Assembly: GCA_964411985.1 (NCBI GenBank)
Contig: CAYPNF010000022.1
Location: forward strand, 62,001 to 126,000
Origin: CAYPNF01 sp964411985
Lineage (GTDB): Bacteria > Verrucomicrobiota > Verrucomicrobiia > Limisphaerales > J093
Direction of reading: 5' to 3'
Length of the DNA stretch: 64,000 nucleotides
The stretch's first letter is position 1; the number at the start of each line of letters is the position of its first letter. Below are positions 17,401 to 27,700 of this stretch, one piece after another. A program made the translations under genes and the position numbers. Under the pieces are notes generated by a model. That model was not told the DNA's origin and made no database searches. It saw only the letters and a program-made list of their open reading frames with translations.

Positions 17401-17554
17401 AGGCAACCAGCACGGCCACGACGGCGTAGCTGGTGTGCCCCAGGAAAAGCGCGAGGTACCGGGACCAGACAATCTCGTACACTAACCCGGCCATGCCGGA
17501 GACAAAGAGGCAGGCGGCAACCACCAGAAAGACCAGTCTCGGTGTTGGTTTCAT
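14396..17554 (-). CDS. Fused membrane transporter-like/spermidine-synthase-like protein
   Basis: A 1052-aa protein starting at ATG 17554 (MKPTPRLVFLVVAACLFVSG). The first ~470 residues contain about a dozen hydrophobic segments with the polytopic signature GLVYEIVWSRYLALFLG, which recurs as GFVAMLYEVAWTRLLALVMG, so two related membrane halves are visible. The middle (~530-740) is a spermidine-synthase-like Rossmann domain with VLVVGLGSGVTCGSALRH, LDVVEISPEV and DVLISEPSNPWMAG. The C-terminal ~300 residues are helical and unrecognised. Such fused 'spermidine synthase' membrane proteins are common in Bacteria, but polyamine synthesis has generally not been shown for them, so the function is left open. 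Confidence 0.82.
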   Translation of the reverse strand: MKPTPRLVFLVVAACLFVSGMAGLVYEIVWSRYLALFLGHTSYAVVAVLVAFMGGLALGNWWIGNRADHTRRPLAFYAWIELGIGAYALAFPFYYDLCQAAFLSVARGAEAGGVYVVVLKFLFSLAAILFPTILMGGSLPLLARLVTRSLGELRPSVAVLYFVNSAGAVAGCVVADFVWIPDMGLPSTLQAGAALNLAAGAACLLLSGWVKESQADPLESESSLPSLKPSSGRTDPNPEEQFSQHDLRLALIGIGLSGFVAMLYEVAWTRLLALVMGSSTHAFSLMLITFITGIAVGAWLIYRWKEQGTMEAFAKAELALALTLFLSMFLYEYLPYWFSRLSSFMNRTEATYPLYEGLQALICFAVMAVPAICLGMTLPLASRIATKTVGTTGSSVGKVFAINTLGTVLGAAMTGLWFLPALGLARTFALGLVLNVGIAAAIFARHRLRSFWGWSAITLLIGLLVVWGAGNLFAFRWERAFSLGLFRIGQGPETVAAYKRSVRNINLAYYRDGAGSSVAVIEDKSSPMKLWLKVNGKTDASLGLDMGTQILVAHVPLIQHPAPKQVLVVGLGSGVTCGSALRHPSVERLDVVEISPEVAAAAKYFAAHNDNVLENPKTHLHLEDAKTFMQLTSQQYDVLISEPSNPWMAGVAGVFTREFYETCRSKLQPDGLMVQWIQTYETNDKVFDIMLATFASVFRHVSVWQGATGDVMLLGSSQPLNRDLARMERRFQEPGVLEDCRRMKLERFGVFLAHEILSPENAPYLASLNTPIHSDYYPVLEYAAQKAFFLRQDAQEWLQLDENQSPQGTVLLREYYRDRKIPKADYDAFRNYYFDNRDVRPALIRALLSRWSQEDPGNVEPLALSTRVASTYTDSERETVRLSPHYPLLVKEAATDPRLLRYYTYHAMNAYRNHRAVFFTPSSTNLVESLTALLRYDPKYRRVYQLYLAELRSDLGDYMGCFDLAKAAFDANTDAAGPPDFSISPETPKRVLGMVIDGLWRAGKKEEAAMLCQDAVIRNYTTALGESSDAYLSLVYRKVAVSFQDRLQPRQK

Positions 17555-17681
17555 GGAGGGCGATGATACCCACACTTGGCTTCGGGGCAACCCGTTTTAA
17601 GAAAATCACCTGCGGAGTCGGATCCCCGGGCGCCTGGCAAGGTATTTGCATTTCACCCAAGGCAGTCTAGGGTCTAGTGAA

Positions 17682-20600
17682 ATGGCCGTGATGGGACACA
17701 ATTCCAAACGCGACAGGCCCCCTTCCCAGAAGGGTGCAGGCCAACGTTCGGCCAGGCTCCACCCCTGTTTGGTTCGGATTGGTCGGTGTGCGCTTTGCCT
17801 CCTGCTCTCCTGGTCCCTGGGAAGCAAGGTGGTTGCAGACGTATCCGGCGACCAGGACGAGGATACTTCCACACCTCCCGCCGTTCCGAACCAGTTCCTG
17901 ATCCGATGGAATCAACCTGGCGGCACCCTAAAAAGAGAACCGGAGGCGGGGGGCTGGGGCGATGGGCTTCGCCTGGTTCGGGAGTTGGCCGCCATGCCAG
18001 TCAAGAGCCAGGTGCAGGCTATGCCTCTCCGTCCTCCCGAATGGCCTCGTTTCACTCTCGTCGAGGTGGTGGAACCTCAGTCTGGGGGCGCCCGTCTCCA
18101 GCGCCTCAGAGCTGATCCACGGGTGGCCTTCATTGAGCCGAATTACCAACTTCATTTGCTTGCAGGCTCAGGCGAACATCCAGCCCCGAACGACTTCGAA
18201 TTTGGCCGCCAGTGGGGACTGCACAACAGCGGGCAGGATTCGGGGATGGTCGGCGCCGATATTCATGCACTTGAGGCCTGGCAGTACGTGCAGGGGGACC
18301 AAGGAATCACTGTGGCCATCATCGACACGGGTGTCGACTACTACCATCCGGACTTGGAGGCGAACCTCTGGATCAACCCAGGGGAAACCCCTGGAAATGA
18401 CCAGGATGATGATCAAAACGGATACATGAACGACATCCACGGCTTCGATTTTGTCAGTCGCGACGGCGACCCCATGGACGACCTGGGACATGGCACTCAT
18501 GTCGCGGGCATTATTGGCGCTGTGAACAACAATGGGATTGGCATAAGCGGAGTTTGCCGAAGTGTCCGACTTATGGCAGTCAAAGCCTTTGATGCTAGTG
18601 GATCGGCCACGCTTGCCGATGTGGTGGAGGGCATCCGTTATGCGGTGGACAACGGGGCAAAGATCATCAACGCCAGCTGGGGTCAGAGCCAGAGCAGTCG
18701 AGCGCTCGAGGAAACCGTTCAGCAGGCGACCCGGGCTGGGGTCCTGATTGTGGCTGCAGGAGGCAACGAGAGGGCCAAGAAGGCGTCCTATCCAGCGGCG
18801 ATTCCTGAGGCGTTAGGGGTGGCGGCGACCGACAACCGCGACCGCCGTGGCGATTTCTCCAACTATGGCGAAGGCATCGACATTGCCGCGCCTGGGGTGA
18901 AGATCTTTTCAACACTTCCCGATGCTGGGTACGAGAACATGAGCGGCACTTCCATGGCGGCGCCCTTCGTCTCCGGAGCGGCTGCCCTGGTACTCCAAAT
19001 GTCGCCCGACGTCCAGGTAGGGGATCTGGTGGAGGTTCTTCGCAACGCGGTGGACCCAATTGAGGCGGATCGATACATTGGTTTAGGCAGATTGAATCTG
19101 GCCAAAGCGTTACGGACGAGAGCGCCCTTGCCAATCGCTCGCCTTGCTCCATCCGCTTTCTTGCAGGGGCGTGCAGCCATCTCTGGCACGGCATCGGGGG
19201 CCTCTTTTCACTCTTACGTCCTTTCGGTTGGGCAAGGAGTCTATCCAACCAACTGGACCGAGATCCGCAGGGGAAACCAGGCAGTCGTCGACGGAGAACT
19301 GGTACGAGACTGGTACACAGGTGACTTGGACGAAGGCGAGCACTGCATCAGGTTAGTGGTGTTTGATCTGCAAGGGCAGACTGCGGAAGAGAGGATGCTG
19401 GTGGAGGTTCGTAACGTGCATCTAACGGCACCTGCGAGTAACGACATCCTGCCTGCCGGGAAGGTGGTGGACCTCACCGGCTCTGTTTTTGGGGAAGGGC
19501 GGACGTACCAGCTGGAAATCGGTCTTGGGACTCAACCCCAACACTGGTCGACCACTGGGATACGGACCGTGTCTGACGGCACAAACCAGGTGCTGGCAGG
19601 GAAACTCGGCGAGTTGGACACCTCACTACTTCAGCCGCACTACTTCCATGCGCTGAGGTTGACGGCCTGGCAAGGAAGCAGAAAAATCAAGGAGACTGGC
19701 TCTTTCCTGCTCTATCCGGAGGACCGTGCGATTCCTGGCTGGCCGGTCCACCTGCCTACCACGCGCATCCTCCAAACGAACGATTGGCGAGATTTTGCCG
19801 TAGTGGACCTGGAAGGAAGAGGTAAGAACAACGTCGTGCGTGTCAGCCCTGGTGATCCTGGCATTAGGCTTCCGGAGTTGCTGGTCTTCGATCCCGACGG
19901 CAGCGTACTCTGGAGAAGAGATTTGGAGGAAGGCAGCGATACGCTGGCGAATGTGGTCTGCATGGATCTGGACGGGGATGGGAAGCAGGAGATCGCCGTG
20001 TGCAGCGGCTCCCGAGGCGCTCTTTCTGTCTTCCGATCGGATGGAAAGCCGCAATCCGGAGACTGGCCGGTGTTGCTCGGACCGCGCCTAGTCGGTCTAT
20101 CGGGAGCCCGCCTTCTCCCATCTTCCGAGTCCCAACTGCTCGTCCATGCAATGGAACGAACGGATCGCCCTGAGAGCCTGAATCGGCAACTTCTTGTGCT
20201 CGATTCGCGGGGCGCGGTTCTGAAGCAATGGGAAATCCCCGGGAGTTCGCTTGTTTTCGAGGTGCCTCCGATTCCGCCGGTGGGGTTCCGTCGCGGAACC
20301 GACCACTCGGGTTGCATCGTTGTCCCGTGGGGTGATAATGAGCTAGCCCTGTTTTCCTTGGACATGTCGAGCGGACCAACCTGGCGGCGTGCTGTGGCCG
20401 GTCGGATCGTGACTCCCGCGGTGGTGGGTGACCTCGACGACGACGGCACCTACGACATCGTCCAGGGAGTCGCGAACGACTTGCCCTCGTGGGTGAAGTC
20501 CTCCCGTGGCGGTCTGTACGCTTTTGATGAGGAGGGAGGACTTCTCCCAGGCTGGCCAGTCCTCAAAGGCGAGAGCATTTCCTCGGCCTTGGCGCTGGGA

Positions 20601-23330
20601 GATTTGACTGGCGACGGGCGATTAGAAATCGCCGTGCCAGGATGGGATGCGGGGCTCTTGCACTTGATCCAGCCCAATGGATTTGAAATGCCCGGATGGC
20701 CCATCATCCCTGGCTCTCAAGGAAGTTGGAAATCGGGAGTTTCGCTCGGGGACTTGGATGGAGATGGCAGGTCCGAAATTTTGACGATACGGCCGGGAAG
20801 ATGGAAGGTCTACGTGCTCTCTCCCGACCCTCGCCTAGCCGGGGGGGTTGTGGCTTACCGATCGGATGGCACACTGCTGGACCTGAACGAAAGCCCCGAA
20901 TTGTCGGCTCTCACCATGGAGTCCGCTGGCGCGAATCGCTTGAAGGCTCTCGCACCCGTGGTGGCAGACCTCGATGGGGATGGAAGCACGGACGTTCTCG
21001 CCGCTACGATCGAAGATGCAGGCTATTCTCCGGCTCCAACAACCCTACCGAAGAATCGCTACTCCATTTTTGCCTGGCACAGTCCGGCGGGGCTGGCAGC
21101 GGAAACGGGGCCATGGGGCCAGTATCAGCGTGACGCCACCCGAAACGGCTGGCTCCAGAAGCCGATCCCGATCCCCCTTCCGCCCTCAATCCGCGACTTG
21201 CCCTCCCAAGCTGTTGCCCCTGGGAATCCATTCTTCTCGATCCAATTGGACCAGTTTGTCACTGACCCGGACACGGAGCCTGCTGAGCTAACCTGGACGG
21301 TCACGGGCAATCAGGCCCTGTCGGTACGGATCACCGATAGCCGCCTCCTGATCGTGGAAGCACCCTCACCTGCATGGATTGGGCTCGAGACTCTGTCGGT
21401 TCGTGTGGTGGACCCTTCCGGGCTTGAGGATCACAGGGAGGTTCAGTACGAAGTGAGAGCCGGTTACCAGGGGCCTCGGGCAGCACCAGATCAGGCGGAG
21501 ATGCTGGAAGAGTCCTCGGTAGTCATCGATGTGCTCCGCAACGATAGTTCCCCTGCAGGATTACCGTTGCAGCTAATCTCAGTAAGTCGACCCGGGCACG
21601 GGAGCGCGGTTGCCCTTCCTGGAGGCGGAGTGGAGTACCTACCCGCCACAAACTTTTTCGGAGAGGATTCCTTCCAATACCAGGTAGCGGACGGGCAGGG
21701 TGGGGTAGCGGTGGGGCAAGTAAGCCTGAGTGTGGTCTCTTCGCCGGATGCCCCCCGAGCAGTACCCGACTACTTCATCATCGATGAGGACTCTCCCGTG
21801 TCGCTAAACATTCTGGCCAACGATACCGATCCCGATGGGGATCCTATCCGCATCAAAGAACTAGGGCAACCTTCCCACGGGGTGATTCGACCGGACGGGC
21901 TCAATGGGTGGATTTACGTTCCTGAGACCAATTTTGCTGGAACCGACGGCTTCGACTATGCGGTGGTCGATTCTAGTGGCTTGGCGGGTAGTTCCACGGT
22001 ATCAATCCTGATAAAACCGGTGAACGATCCGCCGGTGGTGGAAGCTCAGTCCTTCATGATCAACCGGAACACATACCAGAATGTCGACTATCTGGGATCC
22101 GACGCCGAAGGCGGGGACCTGTCCTTTGAGATTCTGAAGGGGCCTGAGCATGGGGAACTCTGGAACTACCCCAGGACATCGACGTATTACCCAAAGAAGG
22201 GCTACTCCGGGGAAGACAGCTTCACCTACCGGGCGAAGGACGCGGAGTCCGTCAGCGAGCCAGCTTTGGTACGGTTTCAGGTGCTCGACAAGAATAACCC
22301 GCCCAAAGCAGATGCACTCAGCCTGATTACCAGGGTCGGTCAAACGCTGTCAGTGGGATTCTCGGCGATCGATCCTGACGGAGATCCCGTCACTTTCCGA
22401 GTGGTTCGGGATCCATTCCATGGCACCCTCGTCGGGGAGGGCACCAATTACCTTTACAGGCCCATGGCCGGTTTCGAGGGCGAAGACAGTTTTCTGTATG
22501 GGGCGCAGGATTCACAGGGGGCTGCTGGCGAAGCCGAGGTCAAGGTCCAAGTGACAGATCAGAACACCGCTCCGGTGGCGGTTTCAGAAACGGTAGAGAT
22601 TCGGATCAACGTTCCCACCAAGGTGACCTTTCGCGCCAGCGATCTGGAAGGCAGCCCTCTTTCCTTTATCGTCCTGACCAACCCGGTTCACGGCGTGCTA
22701 TCGGGCGAGGGCGCAGAACGCACCTTCAGTCCAGAAAAAGACTTTCTTGGCTGGGACAGGGTTACGTTCCTAGCCTCCGATGGCGAGACTAACAGCCCGG
22801 CGGCAACTCTGACTCTTTCCATCGTTCCCTTGAACAGGCCCGCAGTCGCAAAGGATCAATGGCTGTCCTTCGTGCAAACCAATCTCTATTCTGTCCCTCT
22901 GGATTTGGTCGACCCGGATGGCGACCTGTTGCGTTGTGTCATCCTGAATGGCCCCAAGGCTGGGCTTCTGTTTGGCAGCGGCACCAACTTCTCTTACGTT
23001 CCACATCCTGGAGCGCTGGGACCCGATAGCTTTACTTATCGCGCATGGGATGGGCGCAAGTACAGCAGCGTGGCCAGAGTGAATCTGCTGGTCCTTTCCC
23101 CGCCATTGGAGAAGCCCGGTTTTTATGGCATTCAAGTGGTGGATCAGCGCGACGTGCTCCTCCGATTCCACGGCAAGGGAGGAAGTCGATTAGAGGTCCA
23201 GTGGTCTGCCGACCTGACCCAATGGCAAACATTAGCCCAAGTGGAGGGTAAGGGGGAAGAAATGAGCTATCGAGATACTGGGGCAGCCGTGGAGGGCATG
23301 AGATACTACCGGCTGCTGCAAAGGGATTGA
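17682..23330 (+). CDS. Secreted subtilisin-like (S8) protease with FG-GAP and cadherin-like repeats
   Basis: A 1882-aa exported protein. An N-terminal leader (CALCLLLSWSLGSKVVADV) precedes a propeptide-like region and the S8 domain. The catalytic triad is intact: Asp215 in AIIDTGVDYYHPDL, His270 in GHGTHVAGIIG and Ser424 in SGTSMAAPFVSG. About residues 700-1110 hold FG-GAP-type units (DLDGDGKQEIAV, DLTGDGRLEIAV, DLDGDGRSEILT), predicted to form a calcium-binding propeller. Residues ~1260-1800 are Ig/cadherin-like VCBS-type repeats (NDTDPDGDPIRI, GEDSFTYRAKD). It ends in the short C-terminal module YYRLLQRD shared with other secreted proteins here. ATG 17682 is preferred over 17646. The substrate is unknown; surface or extracellular degradation is likely. 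Confidence 0.9.
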   Translation: MAVMGHNSKRDRPPSQKGAGQRSARLHPCLVRIGRCALCLLLSWSLGSKVVADVSGDQDEDTSTPPAVPNQFLIRWNQPGGTLKREPEAGGWGDGLRLVRELAAMPVKSQVQAMPLRPPEWPRFTLVEVVEPQSGGARLQRLRADPRVAFIEPNYQLHLLAGSGEHPAPNDFEFGRQWGLHNSGQDSGMVGADIHALEAWQYVQGDQGITVAIIDTGVDYYHPDLEANLWINPGETPGNDQDDDQNGYMNDIHGFDFVSRDGDPMDDLGHGTHVAGIIGAVNNNGIGISGVCRSVRLMAVKAFDASGSATLADVVEGIRYAVDNGAKIINASWGQSQSSRALEETVQQATRAGVLIVAAGGNERAKKASYPAAIPEALGVAATDNRDRRGDFSNYGEGIDIAAPGVKIFSTLPDAGYENMSGTSMAAPFVSGAAALVLQMSPDVQVGDLVEVLRNAVDPIEADRYIGLGRLNLAKALRTRAPLPIARLAPSAFLQGRAAISGTASGASFHSYVLSVGQGVYPTNWTEIRRGNQAVVDGELVRDWYTGDLDEGEHCIRLVVFDLQGQTAEERMLVEVRNVHLTAPASNDILPAGKVVDLTGSVFGEGRTYQLEIGLGTQPQHWSTTGIRTVSDGTNQVLAGKLGELDTSLLQPHYFHALRLTAWQGSRKIKETGSFLLYPEDRAIPGWPVHLPTTRILQTNDWRDFAVVDLEGRGKNNVVRVSPGDPGIRLPELLVFDPDGSVLWRRDLEEGSDTLANVVCMDLDGDGKQEIAVCSGSRGALSVFRSDGKPQSGDWPVLLGPRLVGLSGARLLPSSESQLLVHAMERTDRPESLNRQLLVLDSRGAVLKQWEIPGSSLVFEVPPIPPVGFRRGTDHSGCIVVPWGDNELALFSLDMSSGPTWRRAVAGRIVTPAVVGDLDDDGTYDIVQGVANDLPSWVKSSRGGLYAFDEEGGLLPGWPVLKGESISSALALGDLTGDGRLEIAVPGWDAGLLHLIQPNGFEMPGWPIIPGSQGSWKSGVSLGDLDGDGRSEILTIRPGRWKVYVLSPDPRLAGGVVAYRSDGTLLDLNESPELSALTMESAGANRLKALAPVVADLDGDGSTDVLAATIEDAGYSPAPTTLPKNRYSIFAWHSPAGLAAETGPWGQYQRDATRNGWLQKPIPIPLPPSIRDLPSQAVAPGNPFFSIQLDQFVTDPDTEPAELTWTVTGNQALSVRITDSRLLIVEAPSPAWIGLETLSVRVVDPSGLEDHREVQYEVRAGYQGPRAAPDQAEMLEESSVVIDVLRNDSSPAGLPLQLISVSRPGHGSAVALPGGGVEYLPATNFFGEDSFQYQVADGQGGVAVGQVSLSVVSSPDAPRAVPDYFIIDEDSPVSLNILANDTDPDGDPIRIKELGQPSHGVIRPDGLNGWIYVPETNFAGTDGFDYAVVDSSGLAGSSTVSILIKPVNDPPVVEAQSFMINRNTYQNVDYLGSDAEGGDLSFEILKGPEHGELWNYPRTSTYYPKKGYSGEDSFTYRAKDAESVSEPALVRFQVLDKNNPPKADALSLITRVGQTLSVGFSAIDPDGDPVTFRVVRDPFHGTLVGEGTNYLYRPMAGFEGEDSFLYGAQDSQGAAGEAEVKVQVTDQNTAPVAVSETVEIRINVPTKVTFRASDLEGSPLSFIVLTNPVHGVLSGEGAERTFSPEKDFLGWDRVTFLASDGETNSPAATLTLSIVPLNRPAVAKDQWLSFVQTNLYSVPLDLVDPDGDLLRCVILNGPKAGLLFGSGTNFSYVPHPGALGPDSFTYRAWDGRKYSSVARVNLLVLSPPLEKPGFYGIQVVDQRDVLLRFHGKGGSRLEVQWSADLTQWQTLAQVEGKGEEMSYRDTGAAVEGMRYYRLLQRD

Positions 23331-23391
23331 GTTGGGGAATGGGATCTGGTTTGGTTGGGGGGTGCAAAGCACGCGCGCGCGGTTAGGCTGG

Positions 23392-24708
23392 ATGCGAGCC
23401 ATCTCCCCATCCCAGTGGCGAGTTGGGATCGCGGCTTGGCTTGGCTGGCTCTTTGACGGGCTCGACATTCACCTTTACACTCTGGTGGCTGCGCCCTTCG
23501 TGATGCAGCTCCTCCAGGCAGACGCGCTGTCCGATGTGGCGGTAAAACAGAAAAGCAGCTGGATTCAAGCGGCTTTTCTCATCGGTTGGGCTGGGGGAGG
23601 AGCCTTCTTCGGGTATCTCGGCGACCGCCTGGGCCGGAGCCGGACGCTGATGCTGACCATCCTCACCTACGCTTGTTTCACGGGGCTTTCATGTATGGCC
23701 ACGACGTGGTGGCAACTTCTTTTGTTCCGCTTTCTCGCCGCCTTGGGCATTGGCGGGGAGTGGGGCGTGGGCGCAGCGCTTCTGGTGGAAACCTGGCCTT
23801 CTCGGTTCCGTCCCTGGGTTGCAGCCGTGCTGCAAACCGGAGTGAATCTGGGAATCCTCGGCGCGTGTTTGACCGTCTATCTGTATGCCGGCGCTACCGC
23901 TTGGCTGGGGGTAAGCTATCAACCTAGGTGGGTCTTCCTGGTGGGAATCCTGCCCGCCCTGTTTGTCCTATGGATTCGAAAGAATGTGCCCGAACCCGAA
24001 CTCTGGGTGGAGGCGAAGAATCAAGGGAGGAGGCTATCCAGCGACCCCATTGCCGGTCCTGGTGGGACGAACCCTGGCTTCGCTGCCCTCTTTGCTCCCT
24101 CCTGTCGCGGCTTGACCTTCAAGACCGCCTTGGTCTGCGCGCTATCGTTGACCGCGTGGTGGGCTTTCATGTTTTGGCATCCGCAGCATCTCAGGAACCT
24201 GCCTGAACTAGCCGCCTGGCCGGTCCCCCAGCGAGAGCAGTTGGTCAGTCAAGCCTTCTTCCTATTGATCGCGGTGTCGATGGGAGGCAATTTCTTCGCC
24301 GGTTGGCTCGCCCGCAAACTTAGCTATCCGAAGGCGATTGCCTGGATGTTTCTGGGTTTCTTCCTGTCGATGGCGGGTTCGTTCTCCTTCCACTTCGAGT
24401 GGCGCATTCTCGTCTGGTTTTGGTTTCCGCTGGTCGGTTTCTTCTCCGGGGTATTCGCGCTCTTTACGATGTACCTGCCTGCACTGTATCCCACGCTCCT
24501 GCGTACGACCGGCGCCGGATTCTGTTTCAACGTCGGGAGGGTAGGGGCAGCCATGGGGACTGTGGTGTTCGGACTTTTCTCCCGCGTAGGGGATTTCCGT
24601 CAGGCGCTGTTCTCGGCAAGTTTTCTGCTGCTGGCGGCATTTTGCCTTTCCTGGTTCTTGCCTTCGGTGATATATGTAGATTCGGGTAGAGAACGACATG
24701 AATGCTGA
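23392..24708 (+). CDS. MFS transporter
   Basis: A 438-aa polytopic membrane protein of the major facilitator superfamily with about 12 hydrophobic segments. The cytoplasmic loop 2-3 motif reads GYLGDRLGRSRTLML, and FRFLAALGIGGEWGVGAALL is typical of the sialate/aromatic-acid:H+ symporter-like MFS branch. I start at ATG 23392 (MRAISPSQWRVGIAAW); a TTG at 23332 immediately after the protease stop would add a 20-residue leader. It sits between two giant secreted protease genes on the same strand, so uptake of products of extracellular degradation is a plausible but unproven role. Confidence 0.87.
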   Translation: MRAISPSQWRVGIAAWLGWLFDGLDIHLYTLVAAPFVMQLLQADALSDVAVKQKSSWIQAAFLIGWAGGGAFFGYLGDRLGRSRTLMLTILTYACFTGLSCMATTWWQLLLFRFLAALGIGGEWGVGAALLVETWPSRFRPWVAAVLQTGVNLGILGACLTVYLYAGATAWLGVSYQPRWVFLVGILPALFVLWIRKNVPEPELWVEAKNQGRRLSSDPIAGPGGTNPGFAALFAPSCRGLTFKTALVCALSLTAWWAFMFWHPQHLRNLPELAAWPVPQREQLVSQAFFLLIAVSMGGNFFAGWLARKLSYPKAIAWMFLGFFLSMAGSFSFHFEWRILVWFWFPLVGFFSGVFALFTMYLPALYPTLLRTTGAGFCFNVGRVGAAMGTVVFGLFSRVGDFRQALFSASFLLLAAFCLSWFLPSVIYVDSGRERHEC

Positions 24709-24775
24709 TTGCTCCCCGTTGCATCCCAGCAAAGCTCGACCAGACAACAGGATACGTGGACGGGGCAAAAGAAAC

Positions 24776-27700
24776 ATGCACCGAATTCTGTTTTGTTTCA
24801 TGATTGGTTTGCGAATCCAACCCTGGATCGGGTTGGCGTCATGCGGCCTGTTCCTGCTCTGCAAACCTCCATGCACCGCTCATGCCGAAGGCGAGCCCTC
24901 CCGCTCGAGTCGGATGCCCATTCAACCCAGGACTGGAGTGGCCTTGCATTCCCCGGCTTCTCCGTTGCCAGTGGTAAGGCTGAAATCAGAGGAGTTTGTG
25001 GGGCTCGGTTCGCCTTTTTCCAACTATGAGCAAGCATTGTCGGACGGACAGGGGTCAAGGGTCCATGTGTTGCTCCAGGTGACTCAGATTCCAAACCGGG
25101 AAACTCAAGAGAAACTCCGTTCTTTAGGGATCCAATTATTGGATTATATCCCCGATCGCACCTATTTTGCCAGCCTCCCTCGGGGTCTCCAAGAGGGCGT
25201 GTTTTCAGATGCGTCCATCAGTTGGATAGGCAAGGTCCTCCCGGAGGATAAGGCGCCGGCGCGGATTCTCGAGGCGGGCTTTGGAGCTTGGGCCACGCAG
25301 GCCGATGGGGCGGTAAAACTCACCGTGTTAGTTTTTTCTGATGTGTCCTCATCAGAGATGGAGCTGAAGTTTCGGGAGATTGGTGCTCAGTCTCTTGTCG
25401 AGCCCGGAGTCTCCGGATCCAGGTGGATCATTAGGATCGTCCCCAACGCGCTTTCGAAGCTACTCCAGTTGGACGGTGTGCGATGGGTCGAGGAGGTTTC
25501 GCCTCCGCCGACAGAGATGCTCGACGGCTTGCGCACCAACATTCAAACGCACCTAGTCCAAGCGGCTCCTTACGGGCTATCGGGGAGCGGGGTTCATGCC
25601 GGGGTCTGGGATATCGGGCTGGCGGATGGTGGGCATCCCGACTTTGCGGGAAGGCTAACGCAAGTGAATACAAACAGCCCTAACGGGGTCAGACCTCACG
25701 CTACCCATGTCGCCAGCATTTTGGGTGGCGACGGGGCGGACAGCGTAGCCAGCGGCGGATACGATCGGCAGTGGAGGGGGGTGGCTCCAGGGATTCTCCT
25801 ATTCTCTTACGATAATCTCGACGAGATTGCTGAGATTGCCCAAGCCAGCCGGGACCACCACGTGGTGCTCTCCCAGAACTCGTGGGGAGTGACGATCGAT
25901 AGTTTCTTCGGGAACTGCAGCATGTTCGGGGACTACAGCGCGGACTCAGCCGCCTATGACCGGGTCGTCGCGAGTGGAACCGGAGATCGCGTGAGTGTCT
26001 TCTTCGCAGCCGGGAATTCCAGGAAAGATCCGACAAACACCACTGGTTGTGTGACTGGAAGCTACGGAAATGTCGGTCCTCCGGCCAGTGCAAAGAACGT
26101 GATCACGGTAGGCGCCGTCTATTCAGACCAGGACCGGATGCCTCTTTTTAGCAGTTGGGGGCCCGTGGATGATGGACGTATCAAGCCCGAGATTGTCGCA
26201 CCAGGGGCCGAGCTCTTGGGTGACGGCGGGATTATGGCTGCGGCGCCGGGTAGAGCCTATCGGGTTGCCATGGGAACCTCGATGGCAACACCAGCTGTCT
26301 GTGGCGCAGCCGCCCTGCTTGTGGAGGACTATCGGAGACTCTTTCTGGGGCAGGACCCCTTGCCCGCAGTCGTGAGAGGGCTTCTGCTTCATTCTGCCAG
26401 GGATCTGGTGGCAGGGGACCCGGGTTTTCAACCTGGCCCTGATTATGCCTCGGGTTACGGCCTTCTCCAAGTCAAGGAAGCGGTGGATCAACTTCGCAGT
26501 GGTGGTGTCCTTGTGGGCGAAGTCGCCCACCACCAGACCAATCGTTACGTGCTCCGAGTTCCGCCAGGATCTGCCAGCGTCAAAGTGACGCTCACCTGGG
26601 ATGACCCTGCGGCAGCCGAAAATGCCAGAGTGGCTCTGGTCAATGATCTGGACTTGGTAATTACCGATCCTTTGGGAAGACAGCATTTTCCCTGGACACT
26701 TGATCCGGCGAATCCCTCTAGGCCTGCGATCCGAACCAAGGAAGACCACCTGAACATTGTCGAACAAGTGGTGGCCGACGGAAATGTGGAGCCCGGAGAG
26801 TGGCTGGTATCCGTTCGTGGGTACAATGTTCCGGTGGGTACGGCCCAGTCTTTTGCCTTGGTCCTCACTCCCGCCTCCGTGCCGGCTTTTCCGAATATCC
26901 ATGTTTTGGCAGCCGATTTGGAGGATACCTCGGAAGGGAATGGTGATGGCTGGCTTGATCCTGGCGAGACGATTCATGCCTGGGTACGTTTGTCGGTGGC
27001 CGATGGCCCGGTCGCCCGGGAAGTGCCTTCGACGCTTTCGTGTGAGAATCCCGAGGTGGCGATGGTCGGGGGCGAGAGCTTTTACTCGGAACTGGCTCCG
27101 GGGACCGTGGCGACGAATGCGTTAGCCTTTCGTTTCCGGATAGGAAGGGCGGTGCCATGCGGCACAATCCTCACTTTTCATCAGCAGGTGCGCTTTGACG
27201 GTTACCCGGTTGACCGCCAGTTTACCTGCGTGGTGGGAAGACCAGCCACTCTGAATAGTGGAGTTGTTGACCTCGCGGGAAACCCCTCGGCAGAGGCCAT
27301 TCCGGATAATGGGGTCCTGGAGAGTGTCGTGGACGTGGCCCATCCCGGATTGGTTACGGACACCCGAGTCGCAGTTCGTATCCACCACGCCTGGATCGCG
27401 GATGTGGGGCTGGAGTTGGTGCACCCGGACGGGGAAAGAATACTCCTAGCCAAGGCTAACACCGTGACCGGCCAGGACCTAGGCGTGGGTGATTGTGGCC
27501 TGGAGGTCCTTCAGACTGTGTTCAGCGACGCGGCGAGTGGGCCCTTGGCTGGGGCGATTGCTCCGTACGCTGGTGAGTATCGGCCTGAGCGATCCTTTAC
27601 CAACCTCCAGGGAAAGCCATTGGCTGGTGCGTGGAAACTGCGGGTGATCGACGCAGCTGCCGACGATGCTGGGAGCCTCCTTTGCTGGAAGCTTCAAATC

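Noticed and set aside
24698..24775. Longer start for the giant subtilase overlapping the MFS gene
   Set aside because: It adds 26 polar residues before the signal peptide. It remains possible but is less leader-like than ATG 24776.
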